DNA from: an uncultured Clostridia bacterium
GTDB lineage: Bacteria > Bacillota > Peptococcia > Peptococcales > Peptococcaceae
Direction: 5' to 3'
DNA: 64,000 nucleotides
NCBI GenBank assembly: GCA_944391285.1
Contig: CALXSY010000008.1
Span: 1-64,000, forward strand
Shown here: positions 23,825 through 33,569 of the stretch, piece by piece
How positions within the stretch are numbered: position 1 is the first letter of the stretch
How the letters are laid out: the number at the start of each line of letters is the position of its first letter
Position numbers and translations under genes: made by a program
The notes under the pieces: generated by a model
What the model was told of the DNA's origin: nothing
The model's input: the letters and a program-made list of their open reading frames with translations, nothing else
Database searches by the model: none

Positions 23825-25120
23825 TTACATTTCTTTAACTTTTTGAAATGCTCTTTTTGCCGCCTCGACAGCATTATTAATATCCTCTTCAGTATGAGCG
23901 GCAGATACAAACCAGCACTCAAACTGAGACGGCGGCAAATAATAGCCCTGCTCCAGCATGGACTGGAAAAAGACCTTAAATTGAGCAGTATTGCTGCTTT
24001 GCGCCTGCTCATAGCACTCTACCAGGCTTTCGGTGAAAAATACTGTTAATAAGGAGCCGAGATAGTTGATGCTCACCTTAACTCCCGCTTCGTCAGCGGC
24101 TTGCTTTAAGCCCAGTGCCAAAAGGGAAGTTAAACGCTCAAGCTTGGTATAAATTTCTTCGTCCTTCAGTTGGTTTAAAAGAGCCAAACCGGCTGCCATT
24201 GCTAAAGGATTGCCCGATAAAGTACCGGCTTGATACACCGGACCGGCAGGAGCAACCTGGCTCATGATTTCTTTTTTACCGCCGTAAGCTCCGACCGGCA
24301 AACCACCGCCGATGATTTTGCCTAAGCAAGTCAAATCGGGAGTAATGCCGTAAAGCTTTTGCGCGCCGCCGATGGAAGCTCTGAATCCGCTGATAACCTC
24401 ATCAAAAATCAGCAGTGCTCTGTATTTAGTACATAATTCTCTTAATCCGGTTAAAAATCCTGCTTTTGGCGGCACTAAACCCATATTGCCGGCAATCGGC
24501 TCAACAATTACTGCCGCTATTTGCTCAGGGAACTGTTTAAATAAAGCTTCTACACTGATTAAATCATTATAGCGAGCATTTAAAGTGTTATTGGCAATGC
24601 TTTCCGGCACACCGGGAGTGGAAGGCACGCCCAAGGTCAAAGCACCGGAGCCGGCTTTAATCAACAGATGGTCGGCGTGACCATGATAACAGCCTTCAAA
24701 CTTAACAATCTTATCTCTCTTAGTGTAGGCTCTGGCTAAGCGCAAAGCACTCATGGTTGCTTCCGTACCGGAGGAAACCATTCTCACCATTTCGACGGAA
24801 GGCACGTTTTCGCAGATAAACTTTGCCATTTCATTTTCAATCTCGGTAGGAATACCAAAGGTAGTGCCGGTATTAATAGCTTCTTTCAAAGCTTCGGTTA
24901 CTGCCTGCGGCTTGTGTCCCAAGATTAAGGGACCCCAGGAGCAGATGAAATCGACATATTCGTTATTATCCACATCAATAATATGGGAACCGTTGCCCTC
25001 TTTCACAAAGATAGGAAAATCCCCTACCGCTTGGAAGGCTCTGACCGGCGAGTTAACCCCGCCGGGGATTAATTTCACTGCTTCTTGATATAATTTCTTC
25101 GAATTTTCGAATGAACGCAT
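23825..25120 (-). CDS. hemL: Glutamate-1-semialdehyde 2,1-aminomutase HemL
   Basis: This 431-aa PLP enzyme of the C5 tetrapyrrole pathway converts glutamate-1-semialdehyde to 5-aminolevulinate. Class III aminotransferase motifs are [35 protein letters not shown] and the PLP lysine in [17 protein letters not shown]. It sits in a compact operon behind hemB (13 nt gap) and ahead of miaB. Length is normal for the family. Confidence 0.97.
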   Translation of the reverse strand: MRSFENSKKLYQEAVKLIPGGVNSPVRAFQAVGDFPIFVKEGNGSHIIDVDNNEYVDFICSWGPLILGHKPQAVTEALKEAINTGTTFGIPTEIENEMAKFICENVPSVEMVRMVSSGTEATMSALRLARAYTKRDKIVKFEGCYHGHADHLLIKAGSGALTLGVPSTPGVPESIANNTLNARYNDLISVEALFKQFPEQIAAVIVEPIAGNMGLVPPKAGFLTGLRELCTKYRALLIFDEVISGFRASIGGAQKLYGITPDLTCLGKIIGGGLPVGAYGGKKEIMSQVAPAGPVYQAGTLSGNPLAMAAGLALLNQLKDEEIYTKLERLTSLLALGLKQAADEAGVKVSINYLGSLLTVFFTESLVECYEQAQSSNTAQFKVFFQSMLEQGYYLPPSQFECWFVSAAHTEEDINNAVEAAKRAFQKVKEM

Positions 25121-25133
25121 CTTCTATTCTCCT

Positions 25134-26120
25134 TTATCCTTGCTTTTTGAGCCACAAAGCCGCATCAACAGCATGGTAGGTAATAATTAAATCACTGCCG
25201 GCTCTCTTTAAGCCGGTTAACATTTCCAAAACAGTTTTTTCTTCATCAATCCAGCCGTTTAAAGCCGCAGCTTTAATCATGGCATATTCGCCGCTGACAT
25301 TGTAGGAAACGATTGGCTGGGTGAAATTGGCTCTCATCAGGGCAATCAAATCCATGTAAGCCAATGCCGGTTTCACGATGATATAATCACAGCCCTCTTC
25401 GACATCCAAGCGAGCCTCTGCTAAGGCTTGTCTGGCGCCGCTGGCCGGATCCATTTGATAAGTTTTGCGGTCACCGAAGCGCGGAGCCGAATCGCCCGCT
25501 GCTTCTCTAAACGGTCCGTAAAAGGCGGAAGCATATTTAACCGAGTACGCCATGACCGAAACATCAGTAAGACCTTCTTTATCCAAAGCCTGGCGCAATG
25601 CCCCGATACGACCGTCCATCATATCGCTGGGAGCCACCACATCGGCTCCGGCTTTGGCATAGCTGACCGCCGTTTTGGCTAATAATTCCAAAGTAGGATC
25701 ATTTAAAATTGTGCCGTCGTTGCTTACCAAGCCGCAATGACCGTGGCTGGTGTATTCGCACAAGCATACATCCGCCATCAAAACTAAGTCCGGATATTTG
25801 GCTCTGCTTTGGCGCAAAGCTTTTTGGACTATGCCGTCCTCAGCATAAGCACCGCTGCCTACCTCGTCTTTTTCAGCCGGGATACCAAAGAAGATTATAG
25901 CTTTAATGCCGGCATTTACTGCTCTCTCAATCTCCTCATCAACTCGATCCAAGGAGAATTGATAAACTCCGGGCATCGAAGAAACTTCGTTTTTGATATT
26001 TTGTCCTTCGATGACAAAGATAGGATAAATAAAATCGTCAGCTGTTAAGCGAATTTCAGCATTTAACGCTCTGATATTTGCATTTTTTCTCAATCTGCGC
26101 ATTCTGGTCTGCGGAAACAT
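25134..26120 (-). CDS. hemB: Porphobilinogen synthase HemB
   Basis: This 328-aa enzyme condenses two 5-aminolevulinates to porphobilinogen. The zinc-type active-site cysteines are in DVCLCEYTSHGHCG, and the Schiff-base lysines are in SVKYASAFYGPFR and YIIVKPALAYMD. I place the start at 26120 (MFPQTRMRRLR), where AAGGAG lies 8 nt upstream; the frame continues three codons further. It lies 12 nt after cobA-hemD in the operon. Confidence 0.96.
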   Translation of the reverse strand: MFPQTRMRRLRKNANIRALNAEIRLTADDFIYPIFVIEGQNIKNEVSSMPGVYQFSLDRVDEEIERAVNAGIKAIIFFGIPAEKDEVGSGAYAEDGIVQKALRQSRAKYPDLVLMADVCLCEYTSHGHCGLVSNDGTILNDPTLELLAKTAVSYAKAGADVVAPSDMMDGRIGALRQALDKEGLTDVSVMAYSVKYASAFYGPFREAAGDSAPRFGDRKTYQMDPASGARQALAEARLDVEEGCDYIIVKPALAYMDLIALMRANFTQPIVSYNVSGEYAMIKAAALNGWIDEEKTVLEMLTGLKRAGSDLIITYHAVDAALWLKKQG

Positions 26121-26132
26121 CACAACCACTCC

Positions 26133-27647
26133 TTATTTTTGAAAATACTCAACCAATGCCTTTACCAATCCGTCAATAGTATATTCATCTGCCGTGATAT
26201 CAACCTTTAAGCCTAAACTTTCGGCAGTTTTGGTGGTGATAGGTCCAATCGAGGCGATAGTTACACCCTCTAATAATTCCCGGCGCTCACCTATAAGCTC
26301 CATAAAGTTGCGCACGGTGGAAGAGCTGGTAAAGGTAATGACATGAATCCCTTTCTCTTCCATTTTTTCTAACAAAAATTGATTGTCGCTGTCTGCTTTT
26401 ATTGTTTCGTAAGCTACGACTTCGTTTACTTTCAAGCCCATTTCTTTTAAGGTTGTAACCAAAACATCACGGGCGATATCTGCTCTGGGCAATAAGACCT
26501 TTTCCCCTGCCTTGACCAAGGGAGTTAATGTTTCGGCTACGGCTTCTGCCCTAAATACCTCCGGCATAACAGCTACCTGCAAGCCCTTGTCCTCCAAAAC
26601 TTCTTTGGTCTTAGGACCGATAGCGCAAATCTTCGCCTTGCCTAAAAAGCGAATGTCGGCTTTTAACTCCTTCATTTGCTCAAAGAAAAATTTTACGCCG
26701 TTTACGCTGGTAAAGATGAGCCAATCATAGCTACTAGCTTCAGCGATTGCCTTATTTAACGGCTCTATATCAGCGGGTTTTTTAATAGCAATAGTGGGAT
26801 ATTCCCAAGCCTCTGCTCCTAAAAGCTCTAATTTTTCGCTTAAAACACTGGCTTGCTCTCTGGCTCTGGTTACCAAAATGCGTTTGCCGAATAAAGGCTT
26901 CTGCTCAAACCAAGTTAAGGTATCCCGTAAGGTTACTACTTCACCGACAATGATAATAGCCGGCGAAGTCAATTTTGCTTTGGCTACTTCTTCCACAATA
27001 TTTTCCAATCGACCGGTTACCACCTGCTGCTCTGGACGAGTGCCCCAGCGAATAAGAGCAATGGGAGTTTGCGGGGATTTGCCGTTAGTGACAAGCTGAG
27101 AAACGATTTTTGCCAAATTGCCGACACCCATTAAAAAGATTAAAGTGCCGGGATCAGTGGCTAAGCGCGCCCAGTTGATGCTGCTGTCTTCTTTGGTCGG
27201 ATCCTCATGACCGGTGATAACGGTGAAAGTCGAGGTGAAATCTCTGTGTGTTACCGGAATACCGGCATAGTTAGGCACGGAAATAGCGGAAGTAATGCCG
27301 GGCACTACTTCAAATTCGATGCCGTGAGCACGCAAAACTTCTGCCTCTTCACCGCCCCTGCCAAAGACATAAGGATCGCCGCCTTTTAAGCGGACCACAT
27401 ATTTGCCTTTTAAGCCTTCGTCAACCAATACTTGATTGATCTCATCTTGAGTTAAGGTATGGCGGTCGGGCGATTTGCCCACATAAATCAGCTCTGCATC
27501 ATTTCTTTTATAGGAGAGCAAGCGGGGATTTGCCAAACGGTCATACACGATGACATCGGCTTTTTGGATGCATTCCAAACCTTTGACGGTGATTAATTTA
27601 GTATCTCCCGGACCTGCTCCGATTAAATATACTTTACCTTTGCTCAT
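26133..27647 (-). CDS. cobA-hemD: Uroporphyrinogen-III methyltransferase / uroporphyrinogen-III synthase fusion
   Basis: This 504-aa bifunctional protein has an SAM-dependent uroporphyrinogen-III methyltransferase at residues 1-245 (VYLIGAGPGD, VVRLKGGDPYVFGRGGEE, GIPVTHR) and a HemD uroporphyrinogen-III synthase domain at about 250-504 (ILVTRAREQ, FTSVNGVKFF, FTSSSTVRNF). It closes the macrocycle and then makes precorrin-2, committing carbon to siroheme or cobalamin. Such fusions are common in Clostridia and Negativicutes. Its ATG overlaps the hemC stop. Confidence 0.96.
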   Translation of the reverse strand: MSKGKVYLIGAGPGDTKLITVKGLECIQKADVIVYDRLANPRLLSYKRNDAELIYVGKSPDRHTLTQDEINQVLVDEGLKGKYVVRLKGGDPYVFGRGGEEAEVLRAHGIEFEVVPGITSAISVPNYAGIPVTHRDFTSTFTVITGHEDPTKEDSSINWARLATDPGTLIFLMGVGNLAKIVSQLVTNGKSPQTPIALIRWGTRPEQQVVTGRLENIVEEVAKAKLTSPAIIIVGEVVTLRDTLTWFEQKPLFGKRILVTRAREQASVLSEKLELLGAEAWEYPTIAIKKPADIEPLNKAIAEASSYDWLIFTSVNGVKFFFEQMKELKADIRFLGKAKICAIGPKTKEVLEDKGLQVAVMPEVFRAEAVAETLTPLVKAGEKVLLPRADIARDVLVTTLKEMGLKVNEVVAYETIKADSDNQFLLEKMEEKGIHVITFTSSSTVRNFMELIGERRELLEGVTIASIGPITTKTAESLGLKVDITADEYTIDGLVKALVEYFQK

Positions 27648-28582
27648 TGGGTCAACTCCTGTCTGATTTCTGCTAATATTTCATCGGCACCGAGAGCGGT
27701 CAGTTTTTGGGCTAAACTGCGACCGATCTCTTCGCTTTCTGCTTTTTTTCCTGCCAATATTTCCTTGATTAAACGGCTGCCGTCTAAAGAAGCCACCAAG
27801 CCATTTAAAATTAAGCTATCGTTTTCGATAATGCCGTATGCGGCGATAGGAATCTGACAGCCGCCTTCCAGCTCATTTAAAAGAGCCCTTTCGCTTCTAA
27901 CACAAATAGCGGTATCGTCATCGTTAATTAAAGCTAACAATTTTAAAATTTCCGCATCATTACTGCGGCACTCAACACCGATAGCTCCTTGGCTCACTGC
28001 CGGCAAGGAAACCTCCGGCGCCAAATATTCCGTAATTTTTTCGCTCCAGCCCATGCGGATAACTCCTGCGGCGGCTAAAATCAAAGCGTCGAAATTTTCT
28101 TCCTCCATTTTGCGCAAGCGAGTGTTTAGATTGCCGCGGATATCGCAGATTTCTAAATCCGGGCGCAAATGTTTGATTTGCGCTTTGCGGCGCAAGGAAC
28201 TGGTGCCGACCTTTGCTCCTTGAGGCAAGGTACTAAAAGTATAGCCTTGGGGAGAAATAATCACATCCCGGGGGTCTTCTCTTTTTAAAATGGCGCCGAT
28301 AGTTAAGCCTTCAACTAATTGGGTCGGCACATCTTTCATGCTGTGCACTGCCAAATCAGTTTCATTTTCTAACATTGCCACTTCCAATTCCTTGGTAAAT
28401 AAGCCTTTGTCGCCTACCTTTGCCAAGGAAACATCTAATATTTTATCGCCTTTGGTTTTTACGGCAACAGTTTCAAAGGTGTATTCATCACTTATCGCTT
28501 CCAAGCGTTCGATGACATGTTTAGTCTGCCATAATGCCAAAGCGCTGTCTCTGGTGCCGACTTTAATTACTCGTTTGCTCAT
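27644..28582 (-). CDS. hemC: Hydroxymethylbilane synthase HemC
   Basis: This 312-aa enzyme polymerises four porphobilinogens. Motifs are VGTRDSALALWQTKHV at the start, DLAVHSMKDVPT, KVGTSSLRRKAQ, DIRGNLNTRL and the dipyrromethane-cofactor cysteine in LEGGCQIPIAAYG. I use the ATG at 28582 (MSKRVIKVG), preceded by GGAGG at a slightly long 12-nt spacing. The frame runs 25 codons further into hemA but those residues are not family-like. It overlaps the hemA 3' end by 20 nt and the cobA-hemD start by 4 nt. Confidence 0.96.
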   Translation of the reverse strand: MSKRVIKVGTRDSALALWQTKHVIERLEAISDEYTFETVAVKTKGDKILDVSLAKVGDKGLFTKELEVAMLENETDLAVHSMKDVPTQLVEGLTIGAILKREDPRDVIISPQGYTFSTLPQGAKVGTSSLRRKAQIKHLRPDLEICDIRGNLNTRLRKMEEENFDALILAAAGVIRMGWSEKITEYLAPEVSLPAVSQGAIGVECRSNDAEILKLLALINDDDTAICVRSERALLNELEGGCQIPIAAYGIIENDSLILNGLVASLDGSRLIKEILAGKKAESEEIGRSLAQKLTALGADEILAEIRQELTQ

Positions 28583-29864
28583 TTTTCGCTGAATCCTCCT
28601 CTTCCAGCGCCAGCAAATCGTTAAAAGCTCTGATATAGCAATCAAAACGATCTTCATTTTCGCCGGCTAAGGTTTTAAGATTAACGATGGGTTTATGCAT
28701 CAGGCGGCTGACAATACTGTGCGCCAGCTGCTCCACGATGCGTTTTTCCCGCTCGGTCACATTTTCAATACGGTTAAGCGCTCTCTCCACTTCTTCTTTT
28801 TTGATGCGTTCGGCTTGAGAGCGCAGGCGAATAATTGTCGGCACTACTGCCAAGGTATCCAGCCAATAAAAGAAATTGCTGACTTCCTGCTCAATTATTT
28901 TTTGTGCTTTGACCGCTTCGTTTTTGCGGCTTTCCAAGTTTTGCTGTACTTGGTTTTGCAGATCATCTATATCATACAAATGCACATTGTCAAGCTCAGC
29001 TACCGCCGGTTCGATATCTCTGGGCACAGCGATATCAATAAACAGAAGCGGCGATTTCTTTTGAGCTACATAGGGAGCAATTTCTGCTTTCTCGACCACG
29101 TAGCGCGGCGAAGAAGTGCAGCTGATGATGATATCCGCATCTTTAATATAATTGAAAAACTCGCTTAATTTAGCTGCCGAACCGCCGAATTCATTAGCCA
29201 TAATTTTCGCCCGTTCATAGGTACGGTTAGCAACTATGACGCTGGAAATGCCGTTGCTGACCAAATGTCTGGCGGCTAATTCGCTGGTTTCGCCGGCGCC
29301 GAGAATTAAAACTGTTTTGCCTTCCAAGGTCCCCAGCTCGCTTTTCGCCAAATCAACGGCGGCGGAGCTGATGGATACCGGCTGCCGGTCAATATAGGTT
29401 TCCGTGCGCACTCTTTTGCCCACGGACAAAGCATTCATAAACAATGTATTTATTATGCTGTTGGAAAATCCACATTCCAAGGCAAGATTATATGCTTCCT
29501 GCACCTGACCTTGAATCTGGCTTTCGCCTAAAATCATGGAATCAAGCCCGCCCACAACCTCATATAAATGGCGCACTGCTTTGACATCTTCAAAGATATA
29601 TAAATATTGCGCCATTTCATCTACGGCAATTCCGCTGTAATCGCTGATCCAGCTTTCGACCTCATCGATAGCTTTTTTATGCTTGGTTGAGGAAAAATAA
29701 AACTCCGTGCGGTTGCAGGTAGATAAAACTGCCATACCATCAATAGAAGCCATATTTTTAATGATATCCGTATTAGCTTTAATCCGGGGCTTAGACAAGG
29801 AAATCTTTTCCCTTACTTCCACCGGAGCGCTTTTATGATTTAATCCAAGTAAGATGATAGACAT
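28563..29864 (-). CDS. hemA: Glutamyl-tRNA reductase HemA
   Basis: This 433-aa NADPH enzyme reduces glutamyl-tRNA to glutamate-1-semialdehyde, the first step of the C5 pathway. The catalytic cysteine is C50 in VLSTCNRTEFYF. LGESQIQGQVQEAY and the Rossmann glycine motif VLILGAGETSELAA are visible, and a C-terminal dimerisation helix follows. The start overlaps the end of the precorrin-2 dehydrogenase gene by 25 nt, so translation is coupled. Confidence 0.97.
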   Translation of the reverse strand: MSIILLGLNHKSAPVEVREKISLSKPRIKANTDIIKNMASIDGMAVLSTCNRTEFYFSSTKHKKAIDEVESWISDYSGIAVDEMAQYLYIFEDVKAVRHLYEVVGGLDSMILGESQIQGQVQEAYNLALECGFSNSIINTLFMNALSVGKRVRTETYIDRQPVSISSAAVDLAKSELGTLEGKTVLILGAGETSELAARHLVSNGISSVIVANRTYERAKIMANEFGGSAAKLSEFFNYIKDADIIISCTSSPRYVVEKAEIAPYVAQKKSPLLFIDIAVPRDIEPAVAELDNVHLYDIDDLQNQVQQNLESRKNEAVKAQKIIEQEVSNFFYWLDTLAVVPTIIRLRSQAERIKKEEVERALNRIENVTEREKRIVEQLAHSIVSRLMHKPIVNLKTLAGENEDRFDCYIRAFNDLLALEEEDSAKNEQTSN

Positions 29865-30481
29865 TGTTTCACCTGATTTCTAAGGTTATCTGCTGATTGT
29901 TCTTCTAATATTTTTAAATAATCTATTTTAGCTAAGCTTTGTAAAAATTCACGGCGTTTACTGCTGTCAGTTATTTTTATTAATGCTTGTTTTCTTGCCT
30001 CAAACAGGATTTCTAAAACTTCTGCATATTTATCATCAACCATCTGCTGTAAATCCAAGCGCAGCTTGCGGCTTAACGCCGGACTGGCACCGCCGGTAGA
30101 AACAGCTACCAGCAAATCGCCTTTGGTAAAGTAGGAATTAACGATAAAGGAGCTTTCCTCCAAGCTGTCACAGACATTGATTAAAATATTATGCTTTCGG
30201 CAATACTCGGCTGCTTCATGGTTGACCTCACGGTTATCCGTAGCGGCAATAACCAAAAATGCTCCGGCTAAATCTTGAGGCGTAAAATATGTATTCCGCC
30301 AAAGAAGCTCATTCGCAGCCGCTTTCTGCGCTATTTCCTCGCATACTGCGGGCGCAATAACAGTGATGTCTGCCTCTTGCGCCAAAAGCGCCGCCACCTT
30401 TCTTTTAGCCACACTGCCTCCGCCGATGACTACGCATTTTTTTTGTTGTAAATTCAGACATACCGGATAATTAAAGCTCAT
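29840..30481 (-). CDS. sirC: Precorrin-2 dehydrogenase / sirohydrochlorin ferrochelatase-type protein
   Basis: This 213-aa protein resembles the N-terminal half of CysG and yeast Met8. It has a Rossmann NAD site CVVIGGGSVAKRKVAALL, the catalytic aspartate context AATDNREVNHEAAEYC, and the STGGASPALSRKLR motif. It oxidises precorrin-2 to sirohydrochlorin and may also insert iron to give siroheme. It overlaps hemA and starts at the stop of hepT. Together with the CobA domain it points the operon toward siroheme or corrinoid. Confidence 0.93.
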   Translation of the reverse strand: MSFNYPVCLNLQQKKCVVIGGGSVAKRKVAALLAQEADITVIAPAVCEEIAQKAAANELLWRNTYFTPQDLAGAFLVIAATDNREVNHEAAEYCRKHNILINVCDSLEESSFIVNSYFTKGDLLVAVSTGGASPALSRKLRLDLQQMVDDKYAEVLEILFEARKQALIKITDSSKRREFLQSLAKIDYLKILEEQSADNLRNQVKQCLSSYLD

Positions 30482-31464
30482 TAATAACCCCTCGAAATAA
30501 CGTATTCAGCACCAAGCTTAAAGACCAATTTGCCTTTGTTTTCCGGCAGTTCGTCAATTAGCCGCTTGGATTGCTCGATATAACGGCGGCAATATTGGTT
30601 TGCTTCCTTAATGCCGTGGTGTTTTTTAATTAATTCTAATGCTTCTTGCACTTGCTCCTGCCCTTTGGGGAAGCGGGATTTAATCAAATCAAGCAAATGT
30701 TCTTTTTCGGCAAAATCCTTCTGCAAGGTCAAAATAGTCGGCAAAGTCATTATTCCATGGGCTAAATCACTGCCTGCCGGTTTGCCTAAGTCCTTTTCCG
30801 ACATCTCCATATCCAAAATATCGTCCTTAATTTGATATGCCATACCGATATTATACCCAATATCATAAAATTTCTGCACTTCCTGGGGGGAAGCATTGCT
30901 GGCCAAGGCGCCAACCTGACAGCAAACAGCGATCAAAAGCGCTGTTTTGCGGTTGATTCGGTAATAATAATCCTCTATGGTTTGCTTGACATCATACATG
31001 CTGTTGATCTGCTCAACCTCACCATAGCACATTTCCATGGATAAGTTCCCTAATATTTTTACAATCTCCTTGCCACGGGGCAAATTATAAACATCTTCCA
31101 AAGCTTTGGTTAAGACATAATCCCCGGTGTGCAAAGCCTTGGCAGGACCCATAGTTACATTTAAAGTCGGCAGTCCTCTTCTGGTCGGCGAGCGGTCAAT
31201 TATATCATCGTGAATCAGCGATGCCATATGAATTAACTCCATTGCCGCAGCCAAGGGCACAACCTTGTCGGCATTATTATAAAAAGAGGCTGTCATGATA
31301 ACGACGGCAGGACGCAGCCTTTTGCCGCCGGCGTGCAGGGTATGCAAAGCGCCCTCAGCTATTTCCTGATGCTCAAAATGCAGAAACTGATCTAAATAGC
31401 TTTCAACCTTTGCCAGCTCATCGCCCATTATTTTATGCAGTTTTATTACATTAACCACGCTCAT
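30481..31464 (-). CDS. hepT: Polyprenyl diphosphate synthase, HepT type
   Basis: This 327-aa trans-prenyltransferase has both aspartate-rich motifs, DDIID (in SLIHDDIIDRSPTRRG) and DDILD (in YQIKDDILDMEMSEKD), plus GGKRLRP. It builds the C30-C40 side chain of menaquinone or a related lipid. It lies 24 nt downstream of a degenerate prenyltransferase-like gene, the layout of two-subunit heptaprenyl synthases in Bacillus. Chain length cannot be told from motifs alone. Confidence 0.92.
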   Translation of the reverse strand: MSVVNVIKLHKIMGDELAKVESYLDQFLHFEHQEIAEGALHTLHAGGKRLRPAVVIMTASFYNNADKVVPLAAAMELIHMASLIHDDIIDRSPTRRGLPTLNVTMGPAKALHTGDYVLTKALEDVYNLPRGKEIVKILGNLSMEMCYGEVEQINSMYDVKQTIEDYYYRINRKTALLIAVCCQVGALASNASPQEVQKFYDIGYNIGMAYQIKDDILDMEMSEKDLGKPAGSDLAHGIMTLPTILTLQKDFAEKEHLLDLIKSRFPKGQEQVQEALELIKKHHGIKEANQYCRRYIEQSKRLIDELPENKGKLVFKLGAEYVISRGY

Positions 31465-31488
31465 GTCATCGACCTCTGTTGTTCTTAA

Positions 31489-32160
31489 TTATATACTGCG
31501 CTCTAAATCCTCTAAGGAAGTAATTTTTAAATCATTTGCCAGGAAGGCAAAATCACCGTCAGCCTTTAATTGCTCCAAAGCTGAAGAAATATTTTCTTTT
31601 TTCAAGCCGGCGGCAAAAGCCTTTGCCGAATTTTTTACCCACTCCAGCTCCTCTTCATCCTTTACGCCCAACAAATCAGCGCTCAGCAAGGCTAATTTCA
31701 CATATCTCAGCTCAGCCAAAACCTCTTCATTTACTTCTCCGTTTAAATGATCAACTACAGCGGCATTTAACTCCTGCAAATAATGCAGATAATCATTCAG
31801 GCAGTCGCTGTTTTCTCCGGAGAGCAAAACTTCGATGACCTTGCCGTACAATAAATCTCCCAGCAATATCGGAAACTGCATATCAGCGGCAAAGGTCGTC
31901 TTTTTGTTATCTTTAACTGAATAATGTATTTTGGCTGATAAATATACCAACGTAGAAACTATACCCAAGTTTCGGGCTTTACTATCATTTAAATTATTGC
32001 GAGAAGCTAAAAGATTCATTAATCGAGGAAAAAAGAGAAACTCCTTTAAATAAAAATCTATCGCTAATAAACCGAAAAAATCATTGTTTTTCAGCTTGAA
32101 TATTTCCAAGTAATTTTCTTTTAAATAAGCCCTTTGAGCTTGTTCATTATTTGTCATCAT
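31489..32160 (-). CDS. Probable non-catalytic subunit of polyprenyl diphosphate synthase (HepS-like)
   Basis: This 223-aa all-helical protein lacks DDxxD motifs. Stretches such as IVSTLVYLSAKIHYSV and FPILLGDLLYGKVIEVLL line up by pattern with the first catalytic helices of prenyltransferases, where the aspartates would be. Gene order directly before hepT matches the hepS-hepT pairing in Bacillus, where the small subunit HepS sets chain length. The identification is by pattern and context; overall similarity to Bacillus HepS looks weak. Confidence 0.55.
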   Translation of the reverse strand: MMTNNEQAQRAYLKENYLEIFKLKNNDFFGLLAIDFYLKEFLFFPRLMNLLASRNNLNDSKARNLGIVSTLVYLSAKIHYSVKDNKKTTFAADMQFPILLGDLLYGKVIEVLLSGENSDCLNDYLHYLQELNAAVVDHLNGEVNEEVLAELRYVKLALLSADLLGVKDEEELEWVKNSAKAFAAGLKKENISSALEQLKADGDFAFLANDLKITSLEDLERSI

Positions 32161-32272
32161 AAGCCTTTGTCATCTCCCACAATTCTTTATTTTATCATAT
32201 TTCTCGGGAAATTAATAGTACAAAATATTACCCTGATCTATAATATAATGTTATCGAGCCCATACATACAAA

Positions 32273-32300
32273 ATTCTCTTGCTTAAAAAAGCAAGAGAAT
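32273..32300 (-). terminator. Terminator after lysC
   Basis: A 12-bp stem ATTCTCTTGCTT with its complement and an A-rich loop is followed by TTTT on the minus strand, just beyond the lysC stop. Confidence 0.8.
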
Positions 32301-32307
32301 CGATCAT

Positions 32308-33543
32308 TTATTTGCCTATTTTGTCTAAATCAAAGGCGTCATGCAAGCTGCAAACCGCTTTGTTAACATTATCGCCGTAATTTTTGATAACACAGGAAAC
32401 TTTGATTTCCGAGGTGCTGATCATTTCGATATTAATACCTTCGTTGGATAAGGTAGTAAACATTTTTGCCGCAACACCCGGAGAGGAAACCATGCCGGCA
32501 CCGACAATAGAAATTTTAGCTACGTCATCAGCGCAAACAACTTCGCCGAAGCCCATTTCTTCCTGCAAACTGTCAATAACATCAACAGCATGATACAGAT
32601 CGTTTTTCGGAACGGTGAAAGAAATATCGTTAACTTTTTTATTTCTGGTAGCACTTTGGATAATCATATCCACGTTGACATTGGCCTGCCCCAATCTTTC
32701 AAATATTTTAGCGGCAATACCGGGGGTATCCGGTACATCAAATATACCAATCTTTGCAGTATTTTTGTCACTGGCGACACCGGTAACTACTAAATTTTTC
32801 TCCAAACCTTCTTTATTCACGACAAAAGTGCCCTCCTTTTCAGTTTCAAAGCTGGAACGAACGCTTAAAGGAACGTTGTGAATCTTAGCGACCTCTACAG
32901 AACGCGGATGCAAGACTTTTGCTCCCAAGCTGGCTAACTCCAGCATCTCATCATAAGTAATGACGTTTAATTTGCTGGGATTTTTTACGATGCGGGGATC
33001 GGCTGTATAAACTCCGTCCACATCGGTATATATTTCGCATAAATCAGCTTTGATACTGGCAGCAATTGCCACTGCGGTGGTATCGGAGCCGCCTCTGCCC
33101 AACGTAGTAATTTCATTTTCTTCGGAAATTCCTTGGAATCCGGCTACAATGATTACCTTGCCGGCATTTAATTCCTTTTTGATCCGACTGTGGTCGATAC
33201 TTAAAATTCTCGCTTTGGTGTGAGCATTGTCCGTTAAAATACCCATTTGCGGACCGGTCAAGGAAATTGCCGGAACACCTATTTTATCCAGTGCCATTGC
33301 TAACAGCGCAATGGTAATTTGCTCACCGGTACTTAAAAGCATATCCATTTCCCGTCCTGATGGATTGTCATTAACCTCGCCGGCTAATTTAATCAGATTG
33401 TCCGTAGTGCCGGACTGAGCAGATACTGCGACAATCAGCTGATGCCCTTGTTTGGTAAACTTAGCGATATTATCCGCCACTTTACGAATTCTCTCTGTTG
33501 TACCAACAGAAGTACCACCATATTTTTGCACTATCAGTGCCAT
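32308..33543 (-). CDS. lysC: Aspartokinase
   Basis: This 411-aa enzyme phosphorylates aspartate, the first step to lysine, threonine, methionine and diaminopimelate. Motifs are VQKYGGTSVG at the start, ITTLGRGGSDTTAVA, EIYTDVDGVYTADPRIV, and two ACT domains in the last 145 residues (TPGIAAKIFERLGQANVNVDM and SPGVAAKMFTTLSNEGINIEM) that mediate feedback control. The 411-residue length matches the lysine-sensitive LysC class of Bacillota. It is the last gene of the fhs-pheB-hom-lysC series. Confidence 0.96.
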   Translation of the reverse strand: MALIVQKYGGTSVGTTERIRKVADNIAKFTKQGHQLIVAVSAQSGTTDNLIKLAGEVNDNPSGREMDMLLSTGEQITIALLAMALDKIGVPAISLTGPQMGILTDNAHTKARILSIDHSRIKKELNAGKVIIVAGFQGISEENEITTLGRGGSDTTAVAIAASIKADLCEIYTDVDGVYTADPRIVKNPSKLNVITYDEMLELASLGAKVLHPRSVEVAKIHNVPLSVRSSFETEKEGTFVVNKEGLEKNLVVTGVASDKNTAKIGIFDVPDTPGIAAKIFERLGQANVNVDMIIQSATRNKKVNDISFTVPKNDLYHAVDVIDSLQEEMGFGEVVCADDVAKISIVGAGMVSSPGVAAKMFTTLSNEGINIEMISTSEIKVSCVIKNYGDNVNKAVCSLHDAFDLDKIGK

Positions 33544-33569
33544 AAACTTTCACCCTTTCAACCTATTGT

